This document shows, in pieces, positions 31,958-40,042 of a DNA stretch of 47,423 nt. Below the pieces are notes generated by a model. The model saw only the letters and a list, made by a program, of their open reading frames with translations, searched no databases and was not told the DNA's origin. Each line of letters starts with the position of its first letter. Within the stretch, counting starts at the first letter, position 1. The stretch is from Acidobacteriota bacterium (GTDB lineage: Bacteria > Acidobacteriota > Vicinamibacteria > Marinacidobacterales > Marinacidobacteraceae): positions 1-47,423 of the forward strand of contig JAPPGX010000032.1 in NCBI GenBank assembly GCA_028877265.1, written 5' to 3'. The position numbers and the translations under genes are program-made.

Positions 31958-33418
31958 TCAGGGCTGCTCCGCGGCATCCGCCTGCCCGCGAATGGAGTAG
32001 AGGTGGTTCTGGGTGCGGATCAGGAGGCGGTCTCCCACGATGGCCGGGGAGGCCAGGCTCCAGTCACCCAGATCGTTGACTCCGGCCAGGCGGTACTCGT
32101 CGCCGGCCTCGATCACGAAGGTGTCGCCTTCCTCCCCGAGGGCGAACACGTATCCCCCGTAAGCCCACGGCGAAGCGGTGAAGGCGGCGGCGCCCTCCGC
32201 GATCCGGGAGCGATAGACCCGTTCGCCGGTATCCACGTCGTAGCGGGCGAAGATGCCGCGCGAATACAACACATAGAGAGCTCCGTCATAGATCACCGGG
32301 GTCGGCAGGTAGCTTCCGCCGGCGAGGCGGTCGTACCAGAGGACGTGCTCGTTGGAGTCGGTTCCCTCGGACGGGGTGATGTCTCCCGAGCCTCCGGGAC
32401 CAATCGCGGCGAGCGGCCGGTACTGGCCGCCCGAGACGCCGGCGGAGATGAACAGACGCCCCTCCCACGCGAAGGGGCTCTGGATCGGACTTCCCGCCAT
32501 GCGCTTCATGTGCCATAGCGGATTCCCGTCGAGGTCGTAGCTGATCACGATGCCGGGGCCCAGGGTCACGATCTCGCTGCGCACCTCGTTCTCCCAGACG
32601 AAGGGAGTGGACCAGCCGGTCTTTCGCCGCTCGGTGATTTCGCGCGGGGTGCGCCAAAGTTCCTCCCCGCTTCCGGTGTCGAAAGCGGCGAGGAAACCCG
32701 ACTCCTCGTTGTCGTTCAGGACGTAGAGTCGGTCTCCGTGGAGCGCCGGAGAGGCGCCGGTGCCGAAGTCACGGACGGTCGGGTGCGCCGTGAGCGGCAT
32801 CTCCCACGCCGGGTTCCCGTCCATGTCGAAGGCGAACAGGCCGTGATGCGTGAAGTAGGCGTAGACGTTCGTCCCGTCGGTCACCGGCGTTTCGGAGGCG
32901 TAACTGTTCTTCCGGTGCCGGCCCCCGAGCGGCTGTCCGCGGTACACCTCCCGCTCCCAGAGCAAGGCCCCAGTCTCGAGGTCGAGACAGTAGACGTGGA
33001 GACCGATGACGATCTCCTCGGGCAGTTCGCGGTCGCGGGCGAAGAGGCGCCGATTCACTTCCTCGGGGGGCAGGCCCTGGGCGCGCAGTTCGGCGATGTA
33101 GTTGTTGCTGAAATCGGTCCCGAGCGACGGGCCCTTCATTTCCTGGGGACTGGTGGCGGCGGTGAGGAAGATCCGGTTCCCCCAGACCACTGGCGACGAC
33201 CAGCCCACCCCGGGGACCGCGGCAGCCCACTCGACGTTCTCGGTCCGTGACCAGGTGACCGGCAGGTCCGGGTGGGTGCCCACCGGGTTTGCGAGCGGTC
33301 CCCGGAAGCGGGGCCAGTTTGCGGAAGCGTCGGTTTCGGCCGGAGGCGTCTCGCCCGCTACCGGCGCGGCGGCGAGGAAAACGAAGGCGGCGAGCGCCGC
33401 GAGCGGCAGCGGTCTCAT
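31958..33418 (-). CDS. Exported PQQ-like beta-propeller repeat protein
   Basis: 486 residues. A signal peptide (LAALAAFVFLAAAPVAG) is followed by NWPRFRGPLANPVGTHPDLP, the usual opening of this family of exported propellers, and repeated W/G strands (VYCLDLETGALLWEREVY; LFAFDMDGNPAWEMPL; LAAFDTGSGEELWRT; ARYDVDTGERVYRS). There are no clear quinone-binding catalytic residues, so it is probably a binding or assembly protein rather than a dehydrogenase. It overlaps the DUF1028 gene upstream (ATGA). Confidence 0.88.
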   Translation of the reverse strand: MRPLPLAALAAFVFLAAAPVAGETPPAETDASANWPRFRGPLANPVGTHPDLPVTWSRTENVEWAAAVPGVGWSSPVVWGNRIFLTAATSPQEMKGPSLGTDFSNNYIAELRAQGLPPEEVNRRLFARDRELPEEIVIGLHVYCLDLETGALLWEREVYRGQPLGGRHRKNSYASETPVTDGTNVYAYFTHHGLFAFDMDGNPAWEMPLTAHPTVRDFGTGASPALHGDRLYVLNDNEESGFLAAFDTGSGEELWRTPREITERRKTGWSTPFVWENEVRSEIVTLGPGIVISYDLDGNPLWHMKRMAGSPIQSPFAWEGRLFISAGVSGGQYRPLAAIGPGGSGDITPSEGTDSNEHVLWYDRLAGGSYLPTPVIYDGALYVLYSRGIFARYDVDTGERVYRSRIAEGAAAFTASPWAYGGYVFALGEEGDTFVIEAGDEYRLAGVNDLGDWSLASPAIVGDRLLIRTQNHLYSIRGQADAAEQP

Positions 33419-34278
33419 TCCGGGATCAGGGACGGAGGCATCCCGGTGCGCTTGCTGCCGGCATCCTTCCAGGCGTCGTAGCGGAGCCGGAGGGTGACGA
33501 CGGGGTTGGCGTTCTCGTGGGGCTGGACGTCCTCGTCGCTGACGGCGAGGTACGCGTAGTAGTCGCCGTCGTTGTGTGACGTGCCGAGGGCGTCGTCCCG
33601 GTTCGCGATGGCGATGTAGGCGACGTGCGAGGTCTTCCCGTCGCAGGGGGCGGCGGGCTTCGGTTCCTCCTCACAGGTGCATCGCTTGTCGCCGCCGGCG
33701 CGGTCCGCGCCTTCCATCGCGGCCATCACCCGGTCGGCCAGGGTGCCCTTCGCCCTCATGAACGCCAGCACGGCGTCCTCCGCCACGTCGTCGTCGAAGA
33801 GGATGTTCCCTTGGACCTGGACGAAGATGTCGTCTCCGACCTGGCCGGCCACGTAGAGCGATGCCGCGCTGTTGCCGCTCCCGTTGAAGCCGGCGCTCCG
33901 GCCCTGGAGATCCAGGATGCCGAACTGCCGCCGTTCCATCTGGGGTTCGTCCTTGAGGTTCTCCTGCTCGCGAAGGAGTTCGATGATCCGCTCCGGATCG
34001 GTCCCCTTCCGGATTTCCTCGTAGACGAGCATCTGGTTCGCGCGGGTGTTGTCCACGCCGGCCTGACAGGCGGCGACTCCCACGCCGGGCACGATCACCG
34101 CCTGGATGTCCATCAGGTCCCGTGCGGGCCGGGGCGGGAACCGCGACTGGCGAACGCAGGTAGCCGAGGCGACGATCACCTGGCCGGAGTTGCGGTCCAC
34201 CGCGATCACCGACCAGGTCGCGAGTGCGGTTGCCGGCGCAAGCGACACGGCCAGGGCGAGAAGTGCGATGCGTCTCAT
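33415..34278 (-). CDS. Exported DUF1028 family protein
   Basis: 287 residues: signal peptide (LALAVSLAPATALA), then the DUF1028 core, an Ntn-hydrolase-like fold, beginning TWSVIAVDRNSGQVIVAS and including CVRQSR, VGVAACQAGVD and RQFGILDLQGRSAGFNG. After about residue 195 there is a short Cys/Pro-rich linker (KRCTCEEEPKPAAPC) and a C-terminal part with VAYIAIANRDDALGTSHND. It is exported, whereas many DUF1028 proteins are cytoplasmic. Function is unknown. First gene of the minus-strand cluster; 189 bp separate it from the diverging esterase gene. Confidence 0.88.
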   Translation of the reverse strand: MRRIALLALAVSLAPATALATWSVIAVDRNSGQVIVASATCVRQSRFPPRPARDLMDIQAVIVPGVGVAACQAGVDNTRANQMLVYEEIRKGTDPERIIELLREQENLKDEPQMERRQFGILDLQGRSAGFNGSGNSAASLYVAGQVGDDIFVQVQGNILFDDDVAEDAVLAFMRAKGTLADRVMAAMEGADRAGGDKRCTCEEEPKPAAPCDGKTSHVAYIAIANRDDALGTSHNDGDYYAYLAVSDEDVQPHENANPVVTLRLRYDAWKDAGSKRTGMPPSLIPE

Positions 34279-34467
34279 GGGCGCCTCCCGGGTGAGAGGC
34301 TATCGCGTCTTGGGCGGACCGGCGGGTGTCCATGGCCTCCCGCTTGCTTGGCCTCTTCCCGGACGGTGGAGTATTCCGGGGCATTTGCCGGCGGACGCTG
34401 GTTCTCGAGCCACGCCAGGGCAATCCTTGCCGGGACTCCGCGGAGCCTTCGTTGGAGGTGTTCGACG

Positions 34468-37089
34468 ATGAGCAAGTTCTCGAGTTGCCATTGGGTCTGC
34501 CTGCTGGGCGTCCTGGTCCTGGCCGCGGGTTGCGGTCAGGATTCGGTGGCGCCGCGGCCCACGGTCCCGCTCCTCCTACCTTCGGGTGACCCGGTGCGGG
34601 ATTGGCTCGACGCCAACGGCAAGCCGTTCCAGGGCCCCCACCTCTCGCTTCCCCACCAGGAACTGGAGTTCATGAGGGAGTTGGTGGGCGACGCCCGCAT
34701 CGTCTCCCTGGGTGAGAACACCCACGGGGCCCGCGACTTCTTCGAGATGAAGGCCCGCGTGCTGCGCTTCCTGGTGGAGGAGATGGGTTTCAACACCTTC
34801 GGCATCGAAGCCACCTGGCCGGAGGCCCGGCTCCTGGACCGGTACGTCCGGACCGGCGAGGGTGACGCGCGGGAACTGCTCCAGGGGCTCTTCTTCTGGA
34901 CCTGGCGGACCGAATCGGTGCTCGAGATGATCGAGTGGATGCGCGACCACAACGAGGCGGGCGGCGATGTCGGGTTCCACGGCTTCGACATGCAGTATCC
35001 CGGCCTCGCGCTCGAGAACGTGCGCGCCTATTTCCGCGAGGTGGATCCCGATCGGGTCGGGTTCGTCAACGAAAGGATTCAATGCCTCGACGCCTTCGCA
35101 AACGACGAAAGAGGCCGGTTTCCGGCTCGGCGTTACGACACCCAGACCCTCGCCTATCAGAGGGAATGCGCCGCTTCGCTGGAGGCGGTGCGAAGCCTGC
35201 TGCTCCTGAGGCGGCCCGTGTATGAAGCGGCTTCGGGCACCGACGCCTTCGAGGTCGCCCTCCAGAGCCTGCGGGTTGCGGTTCAGTACCACCTACACAT
35301 AACCCGCGAGCAGCGCCGCGACGAGTCCATGGCCGAAAACGTCGGCTGGCTCAGCGACCGGATCGGGCCGGACGGCCGGATGGTCCTCTGGGCCCACAAC
35401 TACCACGTCTCGACGCAGGAGGGCGCCCAGGGTCATTTCATGCGGCAGGCCTTCGGGGACGACATGGTGGTGGTCGGCTTCAGCCACGCCCGCGGCGGTT
35501 TCACCGCCGTCACCCGGAGTGGCGGACAGTACCGGGGGCTCAACGAGCACGAACTCGACGAACCCGTCGAGGGCTCCTTCGAAAGCCATCTCGATAGGGC
35601 CTCCGCGCCCCGGTTCGTACTGGATCTTCGGGCTCTGGGCGCGATCTCGCCCGGGAACGAGTGGCTCATCGAAACCCGGCCGTTCCGCAGCATCGGCGCC
35701 GTCTACGACCCCGACCAGCCCGGTGACTACTGGCGGGACATCCCGCTCCGGGAGTGGTACGACGTGATCATCCACTTCGAGGCCACCCGCGCGACGGCGG
35801 TGCTGCCCACGGTGGTGCCGGCGCCGAAACCGGTGCCGGATCCGGCGGCCGCCAGGGAGTGGATCGAGACCAACACCGTGCCCTTCCACGGCACTCACTT
35901 CTCCCTCCCGACCCGCGATCTGGCCAGCGTCGGGGATGTGATCGGCGATGCCCGCATCGTCGCCCTCGGCGAAAACACCTATGGCACCAGGGACTTCCAT
36001 CAGATGAAGGCCCGTCTCTTCCGTTTCCTCGTGGAGGAACGGGGTTTCGACACGTTCGCGCTGGAGGCCACCTGGCCGGAGACCCGCCTCCTGAACGGTT
36101 ACCTGCAAACCGGCGAAGGAGACCCGCGGAGGCTGCTGTCCGGAATGCACTTCTGGGTGTGGAGATCCGAGTCCATGCTCGAACTCATTGAGTGGATGCG
36201 GGCCTACAACGAGGCAGGAGGCCACCTGGAATTCCAGGGGTTCGACATGCAGTACCCGGGCTTGGCGCTCCAGAACGTCCGCGAGTACCTCCGTTCGGTG
36301 GACCCCGAACGCGCGGCGTCGGTCGAGGCGGACCTCAACTGTCTCGAGACCTTCGCCAACGACCACAGAGGCAGGTTCCCGAGTTCACGCTACGGTGACC
36401 AGACCGAGACTTATCGGTCCGCTTGTGGCGCTTCGCTCAAGGCGGTGCGGGAACACCTCGTCGCGAACCGGAACGAATACGAATCGGCATCGGACGAGGA
36501 TGCCTTCGCGGTGGCGCTCCAGAGCCTGCGGGTGGCGGTCCAGTACCACCTGATGATTGCCCGCGAGCAGTCCCGCTCGGAGTCCATGGCGGAGAACATC
36601 GCCTGGATCAACGGGCGAATCGGGCCGGGCGGCGGTCTGGTCCTCTGGGCCCACAACTTCCATTTCGCGCGCGATCCCGCCGCCGCGGGGTTTCACCTGC
36701 GCGAAACGTTCGGGGACGATCTGCTGAGCGTCGCCTTCGGGCACGAGAGCGGGCAATTCACCGCCCATACACGCCGCGGATCGGAGTTCCTCTCCCAGAC
36801 TGTGCACGAGCTGAGTCCTCCCGTGCCCCATTCGTTCGAGTACTACCTGGCGGGCGCTTCCGCGTCCCGGCTGATACTGGACCTGCGGTCCTGGGACCCG
36901 GCTTCGCCGGCCAGTTCCTGGCTCGGCGACGTCCGGCCGTTCCGCTACATCCACACGCACTACGACCCCGACGCGCCGGGGAACTACTGGCGCTCGACCC
37001 CGCTCGCCCGGTGGTACGACGTGCTCATCTTCTTCAAGACGACCCGGCCCGCGGTGGTGCTTCCGTGGCTCACTCCGGACCCCTGGTGA
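34468..37089 (+). CDS. Lipoprotein with two tandem erythromycin-esterase domains
   Basis: 873 residues from an ATG preceded by GGAGG. The signal peptide ends in the clear lipobox LAAGC. Two homologous erythromycin-esterase-family domains follow (about 45-450 and 465-870), with parallel segments: DARIVSLGENTHGARDF / DARIVALGENTYGTRDF, IEATWPEARLL / LEATWPETRLL, GFDMQYPGLAL in both, VALQSLRVAVQYHL in both, WAHNYH / WAHNFH. The histidine of GExTHG, essential in EreB (His46), is present in copy 1 (residue 86) but is Tyr505 in copy 2, while the glutamate and the later histidines remain. Copy 1 may be a hydrolase; copy 2 is probably not. No macrolide resistance role can be claimed. Confidence 0.9.
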   Translation: MSKFSSCHWVCLLGVLVLAAGCGQDSVAPRPTVPLLLPSGDPVRDWLDANGKPFQGPHLSLPHQELEFMRELVGDARIVSLGENTHGARDFFEMKARVLRFLVEEMGFNTFGIEATWPEARLLDRYVRTGEGDARELLQGLFFWTWRTESVLEMIEWMRDHNEAGGDVGFHGFDMQYPGLALENVRAYFREVDPDRVGFVNERIQCLDAFANDERGRFPARRYDTQTLAYQRECAASLEAVRSLLLLRRPVYEAASGTDAFEVALQSLRVAVQYHLHITREQRRDESMAENVGWLSDRIGPDGRMVLWAHNYHVSTQEGAQGHFMRQAFGDDMVVVGFSHARGGFTAVTRSGGQYRGLNEHELDEPVEGSFESHLDRASAPRFVLDLRALGAISPGNEWLIETRPFRSIGAVYDPDQPGDYWRDIPLREWYDVIIHFEATRATAVLPTVVPAPKPVPDPAAAREWIETNTVPFHGTHFSLPTRDLASVGDVIGDARIVALGENTYGTRDFHQMKARLFRFLVEERGFDTFALEATWPETRLLNGYLQTGEGDPRRLLSGMHFWVWRSESMLELIEWMRAYNEAGGHLEFQGFDMQYPGLALQNVREYLRSVDPERAASVEADLNCLETFANDHRGRFPSSRYGDQTETYRSACGASLKAVREHLVANRNEYESASDEDAFAVALQSLRVAVQYHLMIAREQSRSESMAENIAWINGRIGPGGGLVLWAHNFHFARDPAAAGFHLRETFGDDLLSVAFGHESGQFTAHTRRGSEFLSQTVHELSPPVPHSFEYYLAGASASRLILDLRSWDPASPASSWLGDVRPFRYIHTHYDPDAPGNYWRSTPLARWYDVLIFFKTTRPAVVLPWLTPDPW

Positions 37090-37194
37090 GGCGCTTCCCC
37101 GTTCGGTGCTCGGTTTGGGTTTGCGCGAGGCCCCGGCTTCAGGCCGGCGCCCCTCCGTGCGAGGGGTTGCCGCGCTCGACGTCAGGGTGACGGG

Positions 37195-37323
37195 CTAGCG
37201 GGTACTTGGCGCGGGGCGGCGGCGTGCCGGAGACGAACTCGGCGCGTCCACGGTGGCCAGGTAAAGGCCGCCCGGGACCAGAACCGCCGTCAGGGCGGCG
37301 AGAAGGAGGGCGAGGATCGTCAT
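37195..37323 (-). CDS. Possible 42-residue membrane protein
   Basis: A frame of 42 codons on the minus strand begins with ATG and a hydrophobic helix (MTILALLLAALTAVLVPGG) followed by a Pro/Arg/Ser-rich tail. It lies downstream of rmuC on the same strand with a 111-bp gap. No strong ribosome binding site is seen and no family is recognised. The rest of the 37090-37434 gap has only a CCGGC-type hairpin near 37130 and no other coding signal. Confidence 0.35.
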   Translation of the reverse strand: MTILALLLAALTAVLVPGGLYLATVDAPSSSPARRRPAPSTR

Positions 37324-37434
37324 GGGGACATCATGGCGGCCGAGCGCGCCAAAAGGTGTCCCCCCTGCCGGCATCCCCCCGGCCGCAACGCCGGTCCCGG
37401 GGTCGCGAGTTGGAACCGGCCGGCGGCTCGTCCT

Positions 37435-38640
37435 CTAGTGCAGCTCCCGCTCCGCCACCACGTCCACGTCGCCGTCGAAGAGCCGGCGCGGCGCCACCTC
37501 GACGGGTTTCGGCAGCCTGTCATGGCCCGTCTCCTCCGGCTGGCCGCCCAGCTCGCGCAGTTTCCGCAGGTGCGGCGTGAGACGCGATTCGGCCGACCCC
37601 GCCGCGGCGTTGTAGACGGCGTTCGTTCGAGCGAGCTGGCTGCCGACGTCGGCGAAGTGACCGAGGAATATCTCGAGACGCTTTTCGAGTTCGAGACCGG
37701 CCCGCTTCATTTCCTCGGCGTTCCGGGTGCTGGTCTCGCTTCGCCACATCGCGGCGACGCTCCAGAGCAGGCCGAGGAGGGTGTGCGGGGTGGCGAGCAC
37801 CACCTTCCGGTTCGCGGCGTACTGAAGAAGGTCCGGCTCGTGCCGGATGGCTTCCGCTAGCAGCGACTCGATGGGCAGGAACATCACCGTGAACGGCGGG
37901 CCGTCGCCGAGCTTCGCTGGATACTCGCGCTTGCCGAGCGCGTCGGCGTGCGACTTCACGCACCTGGCGTGCTTGGCGAAGGCCGCCTGCTGGAGTTCCG
38001 GCGAATCCACGTCGGTCGCGGTCAGGTAGTCGTCCATCGGCACCTTGGAATCCACCGGGAGCACCGCTCCTCCGGGTAGCTGGAGCAGCAGGTCGGGCCG
38101 AGCGCCATTCGTTCCGGTCTGGGTCCTGAAGTCGGAATGGGCGGTGAGCCCCACCGACTCGATCAGGGTCTGGAGCTGGATCTCCCCCCAGCGGCCGCGA
38201 GCCTGGCGGTCGCCCTTCAGCGCCTCGCGGAGGGACCGGCTGCTCCCCAGCACGCTCTGCACGTGCTCCGAGAGGTTCTTGGCCACCTCTTCGAGGGCGC
38301 CATGTTCTCGGGCCCGCTTCCGCTCCAGCTCGCGCGCGAGACCCTCGACCTTGGCGAGCGATTCGCGCAGGGGCCCCGCGGTCTCCGCGAACTTCGCCTG
38401 GCCGAGTTCCCGGTCCGAGCGGGCCGCGGCCTGGAGGCGTTCGACCGCCTGTCCGGTGGCGTGTTCGTAGGCCTCCCGGGCCTGCTGGTTGCTCTCGGCG
38501 GCCGCGGCGCGCGCGATGTTGTCGACGTGCCTGCGGGTTTCCGCGCGGCCAGCCCGTTCGCCGGTGCGGAACCCCACGAAGTAGCAGGTGGCGCCGACGA
38601 GGCCCGCGGCGAGCAGGGAAAGAAGGAGGGTCGCGCTCAT
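37435..38640 (-). CDS. rmuC: RmuC-family DNA recombination protein
   Basis: 401 residues from the ATG at 38640; GGAG lies 10 bases upstream, better spaced than for the alternative ATG at 38649. An N-terminal membrane helix (LLLSLLAAGLVGATCYFVGF) is followed by a long coiled coil (about 30-125) and the RmuC nuclease-like domain: RGRWGEIQLQTLIESVGL, ARPDLLLQLPGG, LPVDSKVPMDDYL and VMFLPIESLLAEA. RmuC limits DNA inversions and is thought to be a membrane-anchored nuclease. The length is normal. Confidence 0.93.
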   Translation of the reverse strand: MSATLLLSLLAAGLVGATCYFVGFRTGERAGRAETRRHVDNIARAAAAESNQQAREAYEHATGQAVERLQAAARSDRELGQAKFAETAGPLRESLAKVEGLARELERKRAREHGALEEVAKNLSEHVQSVLGSSRSLREALKGDRQARGRWGEIQLQTLIESVGLTAHSDFRTQTGTNGARPDLLLQLPGGAVLPVDSKVPMDDYLTATDVDSPELQQAAFAKHARCVKSHADALGKREYPAKLGDGPPFTVMFLPIESLLAEAIRHEPDLLQYAANRKVVLATPHTLLGLLWSVAAMWRSETSTRNAEEMKRAGLELEKRLEIFLGHFADVGSQLARTNAVYNAAAGSAESRLTPHLRKLRELGGQPEETGHDRLPKPVEVAPRRLFDGDVDVVAERELH

Positions 38641-38716
38641 GGCGTGCATTCTCCGAGGCGGATACGCCAGAACCTGACACCCCCGGCGCCCGGGAATCGG
38701 GCGAGGGCGGCGGGCC

Positions 38717-38935
38717 TCATTCCGGAGTCCTCCGGGCGGGCCGGGAGTGCGGCGGCTGCCGGAAAAGAGGACCGCGGCGGAAGATGTAGGCGGCGACCGC
38801 GTCGCGGACCACCCAGGCGAGCGACACCCGCTTCTCGGCGGCGATCTTCCGGAGTTCCTCGTAGTCCGCGGCGTCGAAGGAGACGGAGACCCGGCGGACG
38901 GTGTCCCGGGAGGGGGTCCGCCCAGCTTGCACCAT
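38717..38935 (-). CDS. Ribbon-helix-helix (CopG/Arc type) regulator
   Basis: A 72-residue protein whose residues 14-50 form a ribbon-helix-helix motif: strand VRRVSVSFDAADYEEL, first helix RKIAAEKRV, second helix SLAWVVRDAVAAYI. The rest is a short basic and proline-rich tail. It binds DNA as a dimer through the strand. No toxin gene is next to it; rmuC follows 76 bp downstream. A TGCACCA palindrome overlaps its start codon, so it probably regulates itself. Confidence 0.75.
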   Translation of the reverse strand: MVQAGRTPSRDTVRRVSVSFDAADYEELRKIAAEKRVSLAWVVRDAVAAYIFRRGPLFRQPPHSRPARRTPE

Positions 38936-38954
38936 GATGCACCATTGTGGTGCA
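38928..38954. promoter_or_regulatory. Probable self-operator of the RHH regulator
   Basis: TGCACCA occurs at 38928 and again at 38938, exactly 10 bp (one helical turn) apart, and the second copy forms a perfect palindrome TGCACCA-TTG-TGGTGCA (38938-38954). The first copy covers the start codon of the minus-strand RHH gene. Short half-sites spaced one turn apart near the start codon are typical of RHH repressors. Binding is inferred. Confidence 0.5.
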
Positions 38955-39028
38955 ACGAGGAGCGCGGATCAAATGCGAGCCCTGAACGGTGATGCGGCGC
39001 TCCGAGGTGTTTTTCGCGGTCCGCTCGT

Positions 39029-39973
39029 TCAGATTTCGGCCACGCGGGCCATCGGGCCGCGCAGAATCTGGACGGAGGCGCCGGCCGGCACCTCCGCGGA
39101 GACGACGGCCAGGGCGAGGCTGGCCGGACCGCCCCAGCCGTCCGGGCGCCCGGCGGCGCTCGTGACCCGGCCGGCGCGATCAGCGTGGAAGAGGACGACC
39201 GATTCGGCCTGGGGAACGAACTCCGCGTCGAACTCCAGCCGGCGCAGGACACGCGGGATCCGGCCGCGGTGCGCCTGCCGCGCCACGTACTCCTGGCCGA
39301 TGTAGCAGCCCCTGCCGAGGCGGACGTGTGCGGAGAGCCCGCTCTGGAGGGGCAGGGACCGTTCGTCCAGTTCGGCGCCCCACCGCGGCTCCCCCGCGAG
39401 GATCCGGAGGTACTCCTGTTCTTCGGGCGACGCTTCCACGGATTCGCCGCCGTCTTCGATCAGGTCGCGGAACGAAGTGCGGCCGCTGCTCCGGAGTCCG
39501 ACGTGGACGATCGTCTTCGCCGGCCACGGCCGGAAATCACGGCGGACGAACCCGAATCCGGTTTCCAGCACCCACCCCGGGGAGTTCGAATCGGGCCGGC
39601 CGGGACTCGGACCGGTGTCCGTGCAGACGATCTCGAAGTCGCCGCGTTCCGCGACCGCGATCTCCACATCGTCCGCGATCCGGTACCGGTCCAGCGCCGC
39701 CGCGAGCGCCTCCTCGCGGGCACGTTCGCAATCGAGGAGCACCGCCCCGTTGGTGACCGTCGCGACCGCCGGCGCGATCAGGTTGCCTCTCGGCCCGAGG
39801 AGGGCTGTCCGCGCCGCGCCGGGAGCCTCCGGCAACTCGCCCGACATGATGCGCGTGAGGAACCCGACCCGGTCCTTCCCGGTGACGACCACGATGCCCC
39901 GGCTGCCGGTCCGCACCGAAAAGCGAGGATCCCCGCCGGGAAACTCCGGGATTCGTGGTGTGGAATCCTCCAT
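39029..39973 (-). CDS. ygfZ: Folate-binding YgfZ/GcvT-like protein
   Basis: 314 residues from the ATG for MEDSTPRIPEF, which has AGGA about 8 bases upstream. The family signature RGCYIGQEYVARQAHRG near residue 220 contains the essential cysteine, and GIVVVTGKDRVGFL opens the folate-binding domain. YgfZ uses tetrahydrofolate and supports assembly or repair of certain Fe-S enzymes. It diverges from the aminotransferase-V-like gene with a 69-bp gap. A longer frame extending to 42040 is antisense to the neighbours and not real. Confidence 0.9.
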   Translation of the reverse strand: MEDSTPRIPEFPGGDPRFSVRTGSRGIVVVTGKDRVGFLTRIMSGELPEAPGAARTALLGPRGNLIAPAVATVTNGAVLLDCERAREEALAAALDRYRIADDVEIAVAERGDFEIVCTDTGPSPGRPDSNSPGWVLETGFGFVRRDFRPWPAKTIVHVGLRSSGRTSFRDLIEDGGESVEASPEEQEYLRILAGEPRWGAELDERSLPLQSGLSAHVRLGRGCYIGQEYVARQAHRGRIPRVLRRLEFDAEFVPQAESVVLFHADRAGRVTSAAGRPDGWGGPASLALAVVSAEVPAGASVQILRGPMARVAEI

Positions 39974-40042
39974 AAATGGGTCCTCGCGCTTTATCCTAAT
40001 CGGGGGTGGGCGTTCGCTCCGGCCCGGAGGCCCCTGCCACTC

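Noticed and set aside
37120..37165. GCCCCGGCTTCAGGCCGG-like hairpins as CRISPR or structured array
   Set aside because: Only a single short stem is present; no regular repeats or spacers anywhere in the window.
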